Shown here: positions 46,124 through 54,975 of the stretch, piece by piece
Position numbering within the stretch: the stretch's first letter is position 1
Layout of the letters: each line of letters begins with the position of its first letter
Source: Parvibaculum sp.
Lineage (GTDB): Bacteria; Pseudomonadota; Alphaproteobacteria; Parvibaculales; Parvibaculaceae
Assembly (NCBI RefSeq): GCF_030694575.1
Contig: NZ_JAUYUS010000023.1
Span: forward strand, 1-64,000
Direction: 5' to 3'
DNA: 64,000 nt
Made by a program: the position numbers and the translations under genes
The notes under the pieces: generated by a model
The model's database searches: none
Seen by the model: the letters and a program-made list of their open reading frames with translations, nothing else
Told to the model about the DNA's origin: nothing

Positions 46124-46705
46124 ATGCCGACCATCTACATGATCCGCCACGGTGAGGCCGCCGCTGGCTGGGACGCGGACACCGATCCCGGCCTGTCCGA
46201 AAAAGGCCGCGCACAGGCCGAATCCGTCGCCCGCGAAATCGAGAGCCGGGTGGGGCGCAAGCTGCCCCTTCTTTCCTCGCCGCTCCGCCGCTGCCGGGAA
46301 ACCGCAATGCCGCTCTCCGCGCTCTGGGAATGCGAGCCGGTGATCGAAACGCGCGTTGCGGAAGTGCCGTCGCCCATCGACAATCTCGCGGAACGGGGCG
46401 CCTGGCTCCGCCGCCTCATGGCGGGCACATGGGCGGAAGCGCTGACCCCGGAGAACACGGGCGGAGGCAAGATAGATCTCCTCGGCTGGCGTCAATCGGT
46501 GATCGATGCGCTGACCGGCCTCGGCGGCGACACCGTGATCTTCTCCCACTTCATCGCCATCAACGTCGCCGCCGGCGCCGCGCTCGATGACGACCGCCTC
46601 ATCTCCTTCCGCCCCGACAATTGCTCGGTCACCGTCTTCGAGACCTCGGGCGGAAATCTCAAACTGGTGGAGCACGGCAGGGAAGCGGAAACGAAGGTGA
46701 ATTAG
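46124..46705 (+). CDS. Histidine phosphatase family protein
   Basis: A 193-residue branch-1/2 histidine phosphatase. The phospho-His motif is MIRHGEA (residues 6-12), SSPLRRCRETA carries the second Arg, and SHFIAINVAAG the second His. It resembles small phosphoglycerate-mutase-like phosphatases (SixA/CobC-like). Substrate unknown. Confidence 0.88.
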   Translation: MPTIYMIRHGEAAAGWDADTDPGLSEKGRAQAESVAREIESRVGRKLPLLSSPLRRCRETAMPLSALWECEPVIETRVAEVPSPIDNLAERGAWLRRLMAGTWAEALTPENTGGGKIDLLGWRQSVIDALTGLGGDTVIFSHFIAINVAAGAALDDDRLISFRPDNCSVTVFETSGGNLKLVEHGREAETKVN

Positions 46706-46760
46706 CCGCCGCTGCAAATCGTCAATTACCCGCCGCAATCGCGTGGCTATAGTGGCCGCC

Positions 46761-48263
46761 ATGATGGCCACTTCCGATTCGTCCGCTCTCCTCACCGTCG
46801 CCGAAATGGGCCGCGCCGACGCGCTCACCATCGAACGCGGTACGCCCGGCATTGTCCTTATGGAAAACGCCGGCCGTGCCGTCGCCGAGGCGATTGCCGC
46901 GCGCTTCCGGCAGGGCCCGGTCTCCGTCCTGTGCGGTCCCGGCAACAACGGCGGCGACGGCTTCGTCGTCGCGCGCCTCCTTGCAGAGGAGGGCTGGCCG
47001 GTATCGCTCTTCCTTCTCGGCGACCGCGACCGTCTGAGAGGCGACGCGGCTGAAGCGGCAGGCCGCTGGCCAGGCGCCGTTCACCCGCTGTCGGCGGATG
47101 CGGGCCACGGCGCCTCCCTGATCGTCGACGCGATCTTCGGCGCCGGTCTCTCGAAAGACGTCACGGGCATCGCCGCCGACGCCATCACGCGCATCGCGGA
47201 ACGGCAAACGCCCGTCGTCGCCATCGACATCCCGACCGGCATCGATGGCGATACCGGGCAGGTGAGAGGCGCCGCTTTCGATGCCGTGCTCACCGTGACT
47301 TTCTTCCGCGCCAAACCGGGTCACCTTCTGTTGCCCGGCCGTCTTCATTGCGGCGAGTTGCAGGTGGCCGATATCGGTATCGCACCGGATGTGCTCGAGG
47401 AGATCGCCCCGCAAACCTTCATCGACGAACCGCCGCTCTGGTCGGCATCCTTTCCCCGCCCGCGCCTCGACAGCCACAAATATACGCGCGGCCACGCTAT
47501 CGTCGTCTCCGGCGATGCCTCGCGCACGGGCGCCGCCCGTCTTGCCGCGCGCGGCGCGCTGCGGGCCGGCGCCGGGCTCGTCACGGTCGCCTCGCCGCCA
47601 TCCGCGCTCCTCGTCAACGCCGCGCACCTGACCTCGGTCATGCTCCAGCCCTTCGACGGTGCCGACGCGCTCACGGCCATCCTCGAGGACAAACGCAAGA
47701 ACGCGCTCCTCATCGGCCCCGGCGCCGGCGTCGGCGCCCACACGCGCGAGAACGTGCTGGCGGCGCTTCTCTCCGGCGCGGCCATGGTGCTCGACGCCGA
47801 CGCGCTCACTTCCTTCGCCGAAATCCCGCGCGACCTTTTCGTCGCCATTGCGGGCTACTTCGCCGGCCCCGTCGTCATGACACCCCACGACGGCGAGTTC
47901 GCGCACCTCTTCCCCCGGATCGCGGCCGGGGAGGGTGGCAAGCTCGCCCGCGCCCGCGCCGCCGCCGCCGAAGCGTCGGCCGTCATCGTGCTCAAAGGTG
48001 CGGACACCGTCATCGCCGCGCCCGACGGCCGCGCCGCCATCGCCATGAACGGCGGCCCGGAACTGGCCACCGCCGGATCGGGGGACGTGCTGGGCGGCAT
48101 TATCCTCGCCCTGCTGGCCCAGCACATGCTTCCCTTCGAGGCTGCCTGTGCGGGTGTCTGGCTCCACGGCGAGGCCGGTTCCTCCTTCGGTCCCGGTCTG
48201 ATCTCCGAGGATTTGCCTGAGATGCTGCCCGCCGTTCTGCGGGATCTTCTTCCCGCCCTGTGA
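46761..48263 (+). CDS. nnr: Bifunctional NAD(P)H-hydrate epimerase/dehydratase
   Basis: Nnr repairs hydrated NAD(P)H. The 500-residue protein fuses a YjeF_N epimerase domain (about residues 10-210: VLCGPGNNGGDGFVVARLL, DAIFGAGLSKDV, DIPTGIDGDTG) to an ADP/ATP-dependent dehydratase with a ribokinase-like fold (about 225-500: GHAIVVSGDASRTGAARLAARGALRAGAGLV, MTPHDGEFAHLF, GSGDVLGGII). ATG 46761 is preferred; ATG 46764 and GTG 46743 are alternatives. Confidence 0.93.
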   Translation: MMATSDSSALLTVAEMGRADALTIERGTPGIVLMENAGRAVAEAIAARFRQGPVSVLCGPGNNGGDGFVVARLLAEEGWPVSLFLLGDRDRLRGDAAEAAGRWPGAVHPLSADAGHGASLIVDAIFGAGLSKDVTGIAADAITRIAERQTPVVAIDIPTGIDGDTGQVRGAAFDAVLTVTFFRAKPGHLLLPGRLHCGELQVADIGIAPDVLEEIAPQTFIDEPPLWSASFPRPRLDSHKYTRGHAIVVSGDASRTGAARLAARGALRAGAGLVTVASPPSALLVNAAHLTSVMLQPFDGADALTAILEDKRKNALLIGPGAGVGAHTRENVLAALLSGAAMVLDADALTSFAEIPRDLFVAIAGYFAGPVVMTPHDGEFAHLFPRIAAGEGGKLARARAAAAEASAVIVLKGADTVIAAPDGRAAIAMNGGPELATAGSGDVLGGIILALLAQHMLPFEAACAGVWLHGEAGSSFGPGLISEDLPEMLPAVLRDLLPAL

Positions 48264-48374
48264 CGCCCCGGGCGCATCCTTGCGCTTTTACTGGCAATCG
48301 CCGGTGCCCCTTGATATAGAGAGCGCCAATTTAGGGAGCGGCCGGCTCGTTTGGGTCTCGCCAGAGCCCTGTTG

Positions 48375-48459
<85 letters not shown>

Positions 48460-48506
48460 GCCCGGAAGCTCCGGTAAATAATGGCCGATAAATAACGGAT
48501 TGAATG

Positions 48507-50030
48507 ATGCAGGTCACGGTAACGAACGCGGACGGTCTGAAGCGCGAATTGAAGGTTCAGGTCCCGGCTCAGGATCTTGAAGCCAAGCTCGGCGCCAAGC
48601 TCGACGAGATGAAAAATCAGGTCCGCCTGAAAGGCTTCCGCCCCGGCAAGGTTCCGGTCAGCCATCTCCGCAAGACCTTCGGCAAGCAGGTCATGGGCGA
48701 CGTCATCCAGGAGACGGTGGGCGAGTCCAGCCAGAAGGCCATTCAGGACGAAGCCCTTCGCCCCGCCTTCCAGCCCTCGATCGATCTCGAAGGCGAGATT
48801 CAGGACGTGCTGGACGGCAAGGCCGACCTCACGTTCAAGATGAGCTTCGAGGTCATCCCGTCCTTCGAACTCTCCGACTTTTCAACGGTTTCGCTGGAAC
48901 GCCTCACCGCTGAAGTAAAGGATGAGGACATCGACGTCGCGCTGAAGCGCCTCGCCGAGAACCAGAAGAATTTCGAACCCCGCGCGGAAGGCGCCAAGGC
49001 CGAGAACGGCGACCTGCTGACGATCGACTTCGTCGGCAAGATCGACGGCGAAGCCTTCGAAGGCGGTTCTGCCGAAGACGCCAATCTGGAAATCGGCTCC
49101 GGCCGCTTCATTCCGGGCTTCGAGGAGCAGCTTGTCGGCGCCAAGGTCGGCGACGACGTCGAGGTGAAGGTGACCTTCCCGGAGGAATACGGCGCGGCCC
49201 ATCTCGCCGGCAAGGACGCCGTCTTCGCCGTCAAGGTGAAGGAAGTGAAGGCCCCCGCCGAAGTGAAGCTCGACGACGAGCTCGCCAAGCGCTTCGGCCT
49301 CGAAAGCATGGACAAGCTCCGCGAGGCGCTCGGCGAACAGATGAAGGGCGAATATGCCCGCATGTCCCGCATGCACCTGAAGCGCGCCATGCTCGACAAG
49401 CTCGACGAACTCCACGACTTCGAATTGCCGCCCACCATGGTCGAGCAGGAGTTCCAGCAGATCTGGCAGCAGTTCGAGCATGAACTGACCCACCAGAACA
49501 AGACCGCCGCCGATCTCGACGATCCGGAAGAGGATGTGCGCGCCGAATACCGCAAGATCGCGGAGCGTCGCGTGCGCCTCGGTCTCCTGCTCGCGGAAGT
49601 GGGCGAGAAGAACAGCATCACCGTCACCGAGCAGGAACTGAGCCAGGCGCTTGCCGAACGCGCCCGCCAGTTTCCCGGCCAGGAGCGCCAGCTCTATCAG
49701 TACTTCCAGCAGAACCCGCAGGCGGTCCAGGAACTGCGCGCGCCGATCTTCGAGGACAAGGTCGTCGACTTCATCGCCGAACTGGCCAAGGTGACCGACA
49801 AGGTCGTCAGCCGCGACGAGCTCTTCGCCGACCCGGACGCCGACGAGCACGACCATCATCACCATGATCACGACCACGATCATGACCACGACCATCATGA
49901 TCACGATCATGGCGACGAGAAGCCGGCGAAGAAGAAGCCGGCCGCCAAGAAGGCAGCGGCGAAGTCGGACGAAGGCGAGAAGAAGCCCGCCGCCAAAAAG
50001 CCGGCTGCGAAGAAAAAGAAAGAGGACTGA
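48507..50030 (+). CDS. tig: Trigger factor
   Basis: Ribosome-associated chaperone and peptidyl-prolyl isomerase, 507 residues. The ribosome-binding signature is GFRPGKVPVSHLRKTFG (about residues 38-54), the FKBP domain spans about 155-245 (GDLLTIDFVGKIDGEAFEGG), and the helical chaperone arms follow. The C-terminus is unusual: after residue about 445 comes a His/Asp-rich stretch (HDHHHHDHDHDHDH..) and then a Lys/Ala/Pro-rich tail (KKPAAKKAAAK). ATG 48507 is used; ATG 48504 is adjacent. A strong terminator follows. Confidence 0.95.
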   Translation: MQVTVTNADGLKRELKVQVPAQDLEAKLGAKLDEMKNQVRLKGFRPGKVPVSHLRKTFGKQVMGDVIQETVGESSQKAIQDEALRPAFQPSIDLEGEIQDVLDGKADLTFKMSFEVIPSFELSDFSTVSLERLTAEVKDEDIDVALKRLAENQKNFEPRAEGAKAENGDLLTIDFVGKIDGEAFEGGSAEDANLEIGSGRFIPGFEEQLVGAKVGDDVEVKVTFPEEYGAAHLAGKDAVFAVKVKEVKAPAEVKLDDELAKRFGLESMDKLREALGEQMKGEYARMSRMHLKRAMLDKLDELHDFELPPTMVEQEFQQIWQQFEHELTHQNKTAADLDDPEEDVRAEYRKIAERRVRLGLLLAEVGEKNSITVTEQELSQALAERARQFPGQERQLYQYFQQNPQAVQELRAPIFEDKVVDFIAELAKVTDKVVSRDELFADPDADEHDHHHHDHDHDHDHDHHDHDHGDEKPAKKKPAAKKAAAKSDEGEKKPAAKKPAAKKKKED

Positions 50031-50052
50031 GCGGCGCCCGTCGCCCCTCGCG

Positions 50053-50083
50053 AAAAGGCCCGGAGCATGCTCCGGGCCTTTTT
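50053..50083 (+). terminator. Rho-independent terminator of tig
   Basis: A perfect palindrome GGCCCGGAGCATGCTCCGGGCC (50057-50078), with AAAA before and TTTTT after, makes an 11-bp-capable stem directly after tig. Confidence 0.93.
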
Positions 50084-50163
50084 GTTTCCGTCCCCCGCCG
50101 AATTGCGGCGCGAATGCGGCGGGCACATTAAGAATTCGTTAGCAAAAAAAATCGCCGCGCACC

Positions 50164-50321
50164 GAAAAACCTGTTGCGCGGACTCATCGATGCCTATATC
50201 TCCGCGCATCACAAGACGCACACGCACGTGCCGCTGGCCCTTAGCAGGTTTATGCAACGACGGAAGCGTCCTTTTTGGATCACGCCGGTTTGAAAGCCGG
50301 GTCTGAAAAAGGGTGTTTACG
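50164..50321 (+). promoter_or_regulatory. Structured leader of the ornithine decarboxylase gene (speF-motif candidate)
   Basis: The leader can fold strongly. An 8-bp stem TGCGCGGA (50175-50182) / TCCGCGCA (50201-50208) encloses the start of a 38-codon ORF, and AAACCTG (near 50167-50173) can pair with CAGGTTT (50246-50252). A short T-run follows GACG/CGTC at about 50264-50280. Alphaproteobacteria carry a conserved 'speF' RNA motif before ornithine decarboxylase genes; I think this is a member, but cannot align it here. Confidence 0.6.
50190..50306 (+). CDS. Arg-rich upstream leader peptide (candidate regulatory uORF)
   Basis: An ORF of 38 codons begins at ATG 50190 within the leader hairpin and ends 15 bases before the decarboxylase ATG. 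The peptide starts MPISPRITRRTRTCRW and ends VLFGSRRFESRV. It is notably rich in Arg. In gammaproteobacteria the leader peptide SpeFL stalls the ribosome in response to ornithine and controls speF; its core also has IRRT followed by a Phe-rich end. This ORF looks like a functional counterpart. No clear ribosome site is seen for it. Confidence 0.55.
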   Translation: MPISPRITRRTRTCRWPLAGLCNDGSVLFGSRRFESRV

Positions 50322-51623
50322 ATGTTCGCTTCCGAGCAGGGCCGTCGTGCCCGTTCGCGCATCTCCATCAAATCCGCCGCCAAGTCGGTTCCCGCGACCA
50401 AACCGGTCGCGCCCGCGAAGGTTGGCACCCGGCGCAAGCCGCGCCTCCGCCTCGTGCCGCAGGCGGCCGAGTTGCCGCTGGATCGCGGCGGCCTGCCGCC
50501 CAAGATCGCGCGCTATCTCGCGACCGCCGATCTGCCGTCGCCTTGCCTCGTTGTCGACGTCGACATCGTCGCCCATAACTTCGAGGAGCTGGCCCGCTCG
50601 CTCCCCGAGGCGCGCATCTTCTACGCCGTGAAGGCGAACCCGGCCGACGAGATCGTCTCGCGCCTCGCGGGCCTCGGCTCGTCCTTCGACACCGCCAGCA
50701 TGGGCGAGATCGATCTCTGCCTGTCGCATGGCGTCCCGGCCGACCGCCTCTCCTTCGGCAACACGATCAAGAAGGAGCGCGACATCGCCGAGGCCTATGC
50801 CAAGGGCGTCCGCATGTTCGCCTTCGACAGCGCCGCCGAACTCGACAAGATCGCCCGCGTTGCGCCGGCCTCGAAAGTCTATTGCCGTGTGCTGATGGAG
50901 TGCGAAGGCGCCGAATGGCCACTCTCGCGCAAGTTCGGCTGCGAGCCCGCCATGGCCGCCGAGCTGCTTCAGCGCGCGCAGGCGCTTGGCCTCGACGCCT
51001 ACGGCCTCTCGTTCCATGTCGGCTCCCAGCAGACCGACCTCACGCAGTACGACAAGGCGCTCGCGCTCTCGCTGTCGCTCTTCCGCGATCTCGAGGCGCG
51101 CGGTGTGAAGCTGCGCATGGTCAACATGGGCGGCGGCTTTCCGTCGCGCTACCGCACCGACGTGCCCTCGATCGCTGCCTATGGCGCGGCGATCCGCGAA
51201 GCTCTCTCGCGCCATTTTGGCGACGAGCAGCCGGACGTGATCGTCGAGCCCGGTCGCGGTGTCGTCGGCGATGCCGGTGTCATCCAGGCCGAAGTCGTTC
51301 TCGTCTCGGAGAAGGGCGGCGAAGACGCGCGACGATGGGTTTATCTCGATGTCGGCAAGTTCCACGGTCTTGCCGAGACGATGGACGAGGCGATCAAGTA
51401 CCGCCTCCTGACATCGCGCGACGGCGGCGACACGTCGCCGGTCGTCCTTGCCGGTCCCACCTGCGACAGCGCCGACATTCTCTACGAGAAGACGGACTAC
51501 CGCATGCCGTCGGCACTCGCCTCCGGCGACAAGGTGTGGATCCTCGCCACGGGTGCCTACACGACGACCTATTCGGCCGTCGCGTTCAACGGCTTCCCGC
51601 CGCTGGCAAGCGTCTGCATCTGA
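50322..51623 (+). CDS. Ornithine (lysine/ornithine) decarboxylase, fold-type III
   Basis: PLP decarboxylase that makes putrescine from ornithine, 433 residues. The PLP lysine is Lys104 in IFYAVKANP; FDTASMGEI, FHVGSQQ, NMGGGFPSRY, VEPGRGVVG and GPTCDSADILYE (catalytic Cys) follow the eukaryotic-type ODC pattern. An N-terminal extension of about 55 residues rich in Ser, Lys, Arg and Pro precedes the core; no in-frame ATG removes it. ATG 50322 has AAAAGGGTG upstream. A structured leader with a uORF precedes it. Confidence 0.9.
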   Translation: MFASEQGRRARSRISIKSAAKSVPATKPVAPAKVGTRRKPRLRLVPQAAELPLDRGGLPPKIARYLATADLPSPCLVVDVDIVAHNFEELARSLPEARIFYAVKANPADEIVSRLAGLGSSFDTASMGEIDLCLSHGVPADRLSFGNTIKKERDIAEAYAKGVRMFAFDSAAELDKIARVAPASKVYCRVLMECEGAEWPLSRKFGCEPAMAAELLQRAQALGLDAYGLSFHVGSQQTDLTQYDKALALSLSLFRDLEARGVKLRMVNMGGGFPSRYRTDVPSIAAYGAAIREALSRHFGDEQPDVIVEPGRGVVGDAGVIQAEVVLVSEKGGEDARRWVYLDVGKFHGLAETMDEAIKYRLLTSRDGGDTSPVVLAGPTCDSADILYEKTDYRMPSALASGDKVWILATGAYTTTYSAVAFNGFPPLASVCI

Positions 51624-51720
51624 GAGCGACGGAAGAGAACCCGTTCACCCGTATACGAGACGGGCAGCCGAACGCGCATGGACGCGGGATCGGCTGACTC
51701 CGTCCAATCTGGAAACGTCG

Positions 51721-52242
51721 ATGAAGATCGTTGTCGAGACTGAAACCCACAAACCTGCGGTCGAAAAGCTGGTCGCCGGCGCCTTCGGCCCGGACCGCTT
51801 CGCGAAAACCGTCTACCGCCTGCGCGATGGCGTCGAGGCGGATGCCTCCTTGTCGCTCGTCGCCGTGGAAGGCGGCGAGGTCGTCGGCACGCTCCGCTTC
51901 TGGCCGGTCGAGATCGATGGGCAGGTCCCGGCGCTCCTCCTGGGGCCATTGGTCGCAGCACCGGCCCTGCAGGGGCGGGGCATCGGCGCCAAGCTGATGC
52001 ACGAAGGCCTCGCGCGCGCCGCCGCCCAAGGGCACCGCATCGTGGTTCTGGTGGGGGATGAGCCTTATTACCGCCGCTTTGGTTTCACCCGGGCGCTCGC
52101 CCGCCGCCTCGAATTGCCGGGCTGGGTCGATCCCGCCCGCTTCCTGGCTCGGGAACTCGCCTCCGGCGCGCTGTCGGGCGTAACCGGACTGATCGGACGT
52201 CCCGCCGGGTCTACGGAGCGGAACGTCGGCAAGGCTGCCTGA
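51721..52242 (+). CDS. GNAT-family N-acetyltransferase (YhbS-like)
   Basis: A 173-residue GNAT protein. The acetyl-CoA loop is QGRGIGAKLMHEGL (near residues 82-95), with VLVGDEPYYRRFGFTRA after it, as in the YhbS subgroup. It lies 97 bp after the ornithine decarboxylase on the same strand, so a role in polyamine or diamine acetylation is possible but only from context. Confidence 0.87.
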   Translation: MKIVVETETHKPAVEKLVAGAFGPDRFAKTVYRLRDGVEADASLSLVAVEGGEVVGTLRFWPVEIDGQVPALLLGPLVAAPALQGRGIGAKLMHEGLARAAAQGHRIVVLVGDEPYYRRFGFTRALARRLELPGWVDPARFLARELASGALSGVTGLIGRPAGSTERNVGKAA

Positions 52243-52459
52243 CGTTGCGGCAAAAGCCCCCGCGGAGAGAGGGGGCGAAATCTGGCGTGCCTGACCTTAT
52301 ATTGCTCTTGCGCTAGAGTTCTGAACCGTCCATTTACCGAATCGAACTATCCCTGTTCCATGCGGTTTCGTGGGACGGGAGGCATACCGCGCGCCGGGCT
52401 TGGCGCAGGTGCTTCCCGGGCCGTGATCCAGGGAACCGGGCTGACGCTCAGGAGAGACA

Positions 52460-53101
52460 ATGAAAGACCCCATCGAAACCTATATGAACCTCGTACCGAT
52501 GGTGGTCGAGCAGACCAACCGTGGCGAGCGGGCATACGATATTTTTTCGCGCCTGCTGAAGGAGCACATCATTTTCGTCGCCGGCCCCGTCGAAGACGGA
52601 ATGGCGATGCTCGTCACCGCGCAGCTTCTTTTCCTCGAAGCGGAAAATCCGAAGAAGGAAATCTCGATGTATATCAACTCGCCGGGTGGCGTGGTGACGT
52701 CGGGCCTCGCGATCTACGATACGATGCAGCACATCCGTCCCCCCGTCTCCACGGTCTGCATGGGCCAGGCGGCTTCCATGGGATCTCTCCTTCTGGCGGC
52801 CGGGGAAAAGGGCATGCGCTTCGCGCTTCCCAATGCGCGGATTATGGTCCATCAGCCGTCGGGCGGTTTTCAAGGGCAGGCGAGCGACATCGAAATTCAC
52901 GCTCGCGAAACGATCGCGATTCGGGAACGACTCAATAACATCTATTGCAAACACACCGGCCAGACCCTGAAAGCTGTCGAAGATGCTCTGGAGCGTGACA
53001 ACTTCATGAGCCCGGAACGTGCCCTGGAATTCGGCATCATCGATCACGTCGGAGTAGAGCGTCCGCCGTTGACCGGAGCGGAAGGCGCCAAAAAAGGCTG
53101 A
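52460..53101 (+). CDS. clpP: ATP-dependent Clp protease proteolytic subunit
   Basis: Serine protease core of ClpXP, 213 residues. Triad: Ser106 in GQAASMGS, His131 in MVHQPSGG, Asp180. [12 protein letters not shown] and the C-terminal [14 protein letters not shown] are typical. It forms the tetradecameric barrel that degrades substrates unfolded by ClpX, encoded 320 bp downstream. AGGAGA precedes the ATG. Confidence 0.97.
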   Translation: MKDPIETYMNLVPMVVEQTNRGERAYDIFSRLLKEHIIFVAGPVEDGMAMLVTAQLLFLEAENPKKEISMYINSPGGVVTSGLAIYDTMQHIRPPVSTVCMGQAASMGSLLLAAGEKGMRFALPNARIMVHQPSGGFQGQASDIEIHARETIAIRERLNNIYCKHTGQTLKAVEDALERDNFMSPERALEFGIIDHVGVERPPLTGAEGAKKG

Positions 53102-53421
53102 AATAGAGCCTCTTTGCCGGGCCGGCGCGCCCGTTTGCGCCGAAGAGAGCGGCATATGCTCAAGAATCAGGCCCGGATTTCATCGCTTATAGGCGGTGAA
53201 ACGGACGTGACGTGCAGTTGCGAGGGGTAATGAAATGTTGATCCCTCGCCGAATAACATGCTCGTATGTCGAGAAGGTGACCGGTTGAGGCATCCATTTT
53301 GCCCCTTCAAACGTAAAGGGAATATGGGTCATCTTGATCCGCCACCGCAAGGCGGGCACGGTTGGTGCATAGGTTTGGCTGAATGCATCTTTACCGGCCT
53401 GTGGGTTACTAAGGAGTTCTT
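53102..53421 (+). other. clpP-clpX intergenic region
   Basis: No ORF or RNA gene is supported here. An inverted repeat GCGAGGG (53220-53226) / CCCTCGC (53243-53249) with a 16-base spacer stands out, and AAGGAG (53412 region) is the clpX ribosome site. The length allows a separate clpX promoter, but I cannot mark -35 and -10 elements with confidence. Confidence 0.4.
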
Positions 53422-54687
53422 ATGAGCAAGGTGAGCGGCGGCGACTCCAAGAACACGCTCTACTGTTCCTTTTGCGGCAAAAGCCAGCATGAGGTCCGGA
53501 AGCTGATCGCGGGACCGACCGTCTTTATCTGTGACGAGTGCGTTGAACTCTGCATGGACATCATCCGCGAGGAAAATAAAAGCTCGCTGGTGAAGTCGCG
53601 TGACGGCGTTCCCGCGCCGCAGGAAATTTGCAGTGTGCTCGACGATTACGTGATCGGACAGATGCACGCCAAGCGCGTGCTCTCGGTCGCTGTGCACAAC
53701 CACTACAAGCGCCTCAATCACGCAGCCAAAAACAACGACGTCGAACTCGCGAAGTCGAACATCCTGCTGATCGGTCCGACCGGTTGCGGCAAGACGCTGC
53801 TCGCGCAGACGCTCGCCCGTATTCTCGACGTACCCTTCACGATGGCCGATGCGACGACGCTCACCGAAGCGGGCTATGTCGGCGAGGATGTCGAGAACAT
53901 CATCCTGAAGCTGCTGCAGTCGGCGGACTATAACGTCGAGCGTGCGCAGCGTGGCATCGTCTATATCGACGAGGTCGACAAGATCAGCCGCAAGTCCGAC
54001 AATCCCTCCATCACGCGCGATGTGTCGGGCGAGGGCGTTCAGCAGGCGCTGCTGAAGATCATGGAAGGCACCATTGCCTCCGTGCCGCCGCAGGGCGGCC
54101 GCAAGCATCCGCAGCAGGAATTCCTGCAAGTGGACACGACGAACATCCTGTTCATCTGTGGCGGCGCGTTCGCGGGTCTGGAAAAGATCATCGGACAGCG
54201 CGGCAAGGGTGCCGGCATCGGCTTCAGCGCCAAGGTTCAGTCGGTCGAAGACCGCCGCACCGGCGACATCCTGAAGGACCTGGAGCCGGAAGACCTGCTG
54301 AAGTTCGGTCTGATCCCGGAATTCGTCGGTCGTATGCCGGTTCTGGCCACGCTGGAGGACCTCGACGAGGAAGCCCTCGTGACCATCCTGACCCAGCCGA
54401 AGAACGCGCTGGTGAAGCAGTACGAGCGTCTGTTCGAGATGGAGAACGTAAGGCTCACCTTCTCGGAAGAAGCGCTCCGCGCCGTTGCGCGCAGGGCGAT
54501 CGAGCGCAAGACCGGCGCCCGTGGCCTTCGGTCGATCCTCGAGTCGATCCTCCTCGACACGATGTTCGAGCTCCCGACGCTTGAGGGCGTCGAGGAAGTC
54601 GTCATCAGCGCCGAAGTGGTCGATGGCAAGGCCCGCCCGCTCTACATCTACGCGGAACGCCAGGGCGACGTCGGGACCGGCGCCTGA
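53422..54687 (+). CDS. clpX: Clp protease ATP-binding subunit ClpX
   Basis: AAA+ unfoldase, 421 residues. The N-terminal zinc-binding domain shows the four cysteines ([18 protein letters not shown]). Walker A is [11 protein letters not shown], Walker B leads to YIDEVDKIS, and the pore loop is GYVGEDVE. The IGF loop that docks to ClpP is present (IGF in GAGIGFSAK). Length is normal. ATG 53422 has AAGGAG upstream. Confidence 0.97.
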   Translation: MSKVSGGDSKNTLYCSFCGKSQHEVRKLIAGPTVFICDECVELCMDIIREENKSSLVKSRDGVPAPQEICSVLDDYVIGQMHAKRVLSVAVHNHYKRLNHAAKNNDVELAKSNILLIGPTGCGKTLLAQTLARILDVPFTMADATTLTEAGYVGEDVENIILKLLQSADYNVERAQRGIVYIDEVDKISRKSDNPSITRDVSGEGVQQALLKIMEGTIASVPPQGGRKHPQQEFLQVDTTNILFICGGAFAGLEKIIGQRGKGAGIGFSAKVQSVEDRRTGDILKDLEPEDLLKFGLIPEFVGRMPVLATLEDLDEEALVTILTQPKNALVKQYERLFEMENVRLTFSEEALRAVARRAIERKTGARGLRSILESILLDTMFELPTLEGVEEVVISAEVVDGKARPLYIYAERQGDVGTGA

Positions 54688-54727
54688 GACAAAACGCGCA
54701 AAATCGGCGTTTTCCGAAAATCGAAGG

Positions 54728-54766
54728 TGGCCTTGAAAGCATGAGCTTTCGGGGCCATTTTCATTT
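54728..54766 (+). terminator. Rho-independent terminator after clpX
   Basis: TGGCC / GGCCA and the inner GAAAGC / GCTTTC (54735-54740 and 54745-54750) form a bulged stem followed by TTTTCATTTC. Confidence 0.75.
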
Positions 54767-54897
54767 CAACCAGTAGGCCCGCCAGCGCTGCGAGCTTGCC
54801 GAGGCCACAAGGGCTCCGGTGGACTTTCGTCCAAAACCGTCCGAAATCCGGGCGGCATGCCCGAATCCCGTTATTCTGAACGGACGGCCGGCAACTC

Positions 54898-54921
54898 AGC
54901 ATTCATTCAGAATCGAATGCT
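54898..54921 (+). promoter_or_regulatory. CIRCE-like inverted repeat upstream of lon
   Basis: AGCATTC (54898-54904) and GAATGCT (54915-54921) form perfect arms around ten bases, 54 bp before the lon start. The HrcA operator CIRCE is TTAGCACTC-N9-GAGTGCTAA; the outer bases here (TCAGCATTC / GAATGCTAG) are similar but the spacer is one base longer and one base per arm differs. It may be a heat-shock or other operator. Confidence 0.35.
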
Positions 54922-54975
54922 AGGCTTGAGCATCGCTGCGGGCGGCAGAGAACTAGTGAAAGCAGGTGTGCGACC

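Noticed and set aside
52256..52276. GCCCCC/GGGGGC hairpin after the GNAT gene as a terminator
   Set aside because: Only six base pairs and no T-run; possible but not supported.
52307..52336. Possible heat-shock (sigma-32) promoter CTTG...CCATTT before clpP
   Set aside because: The spacer is about 19 bp, longer than accepted, and the -10 lacks the C-rich CCCCAT form; not enough to call.
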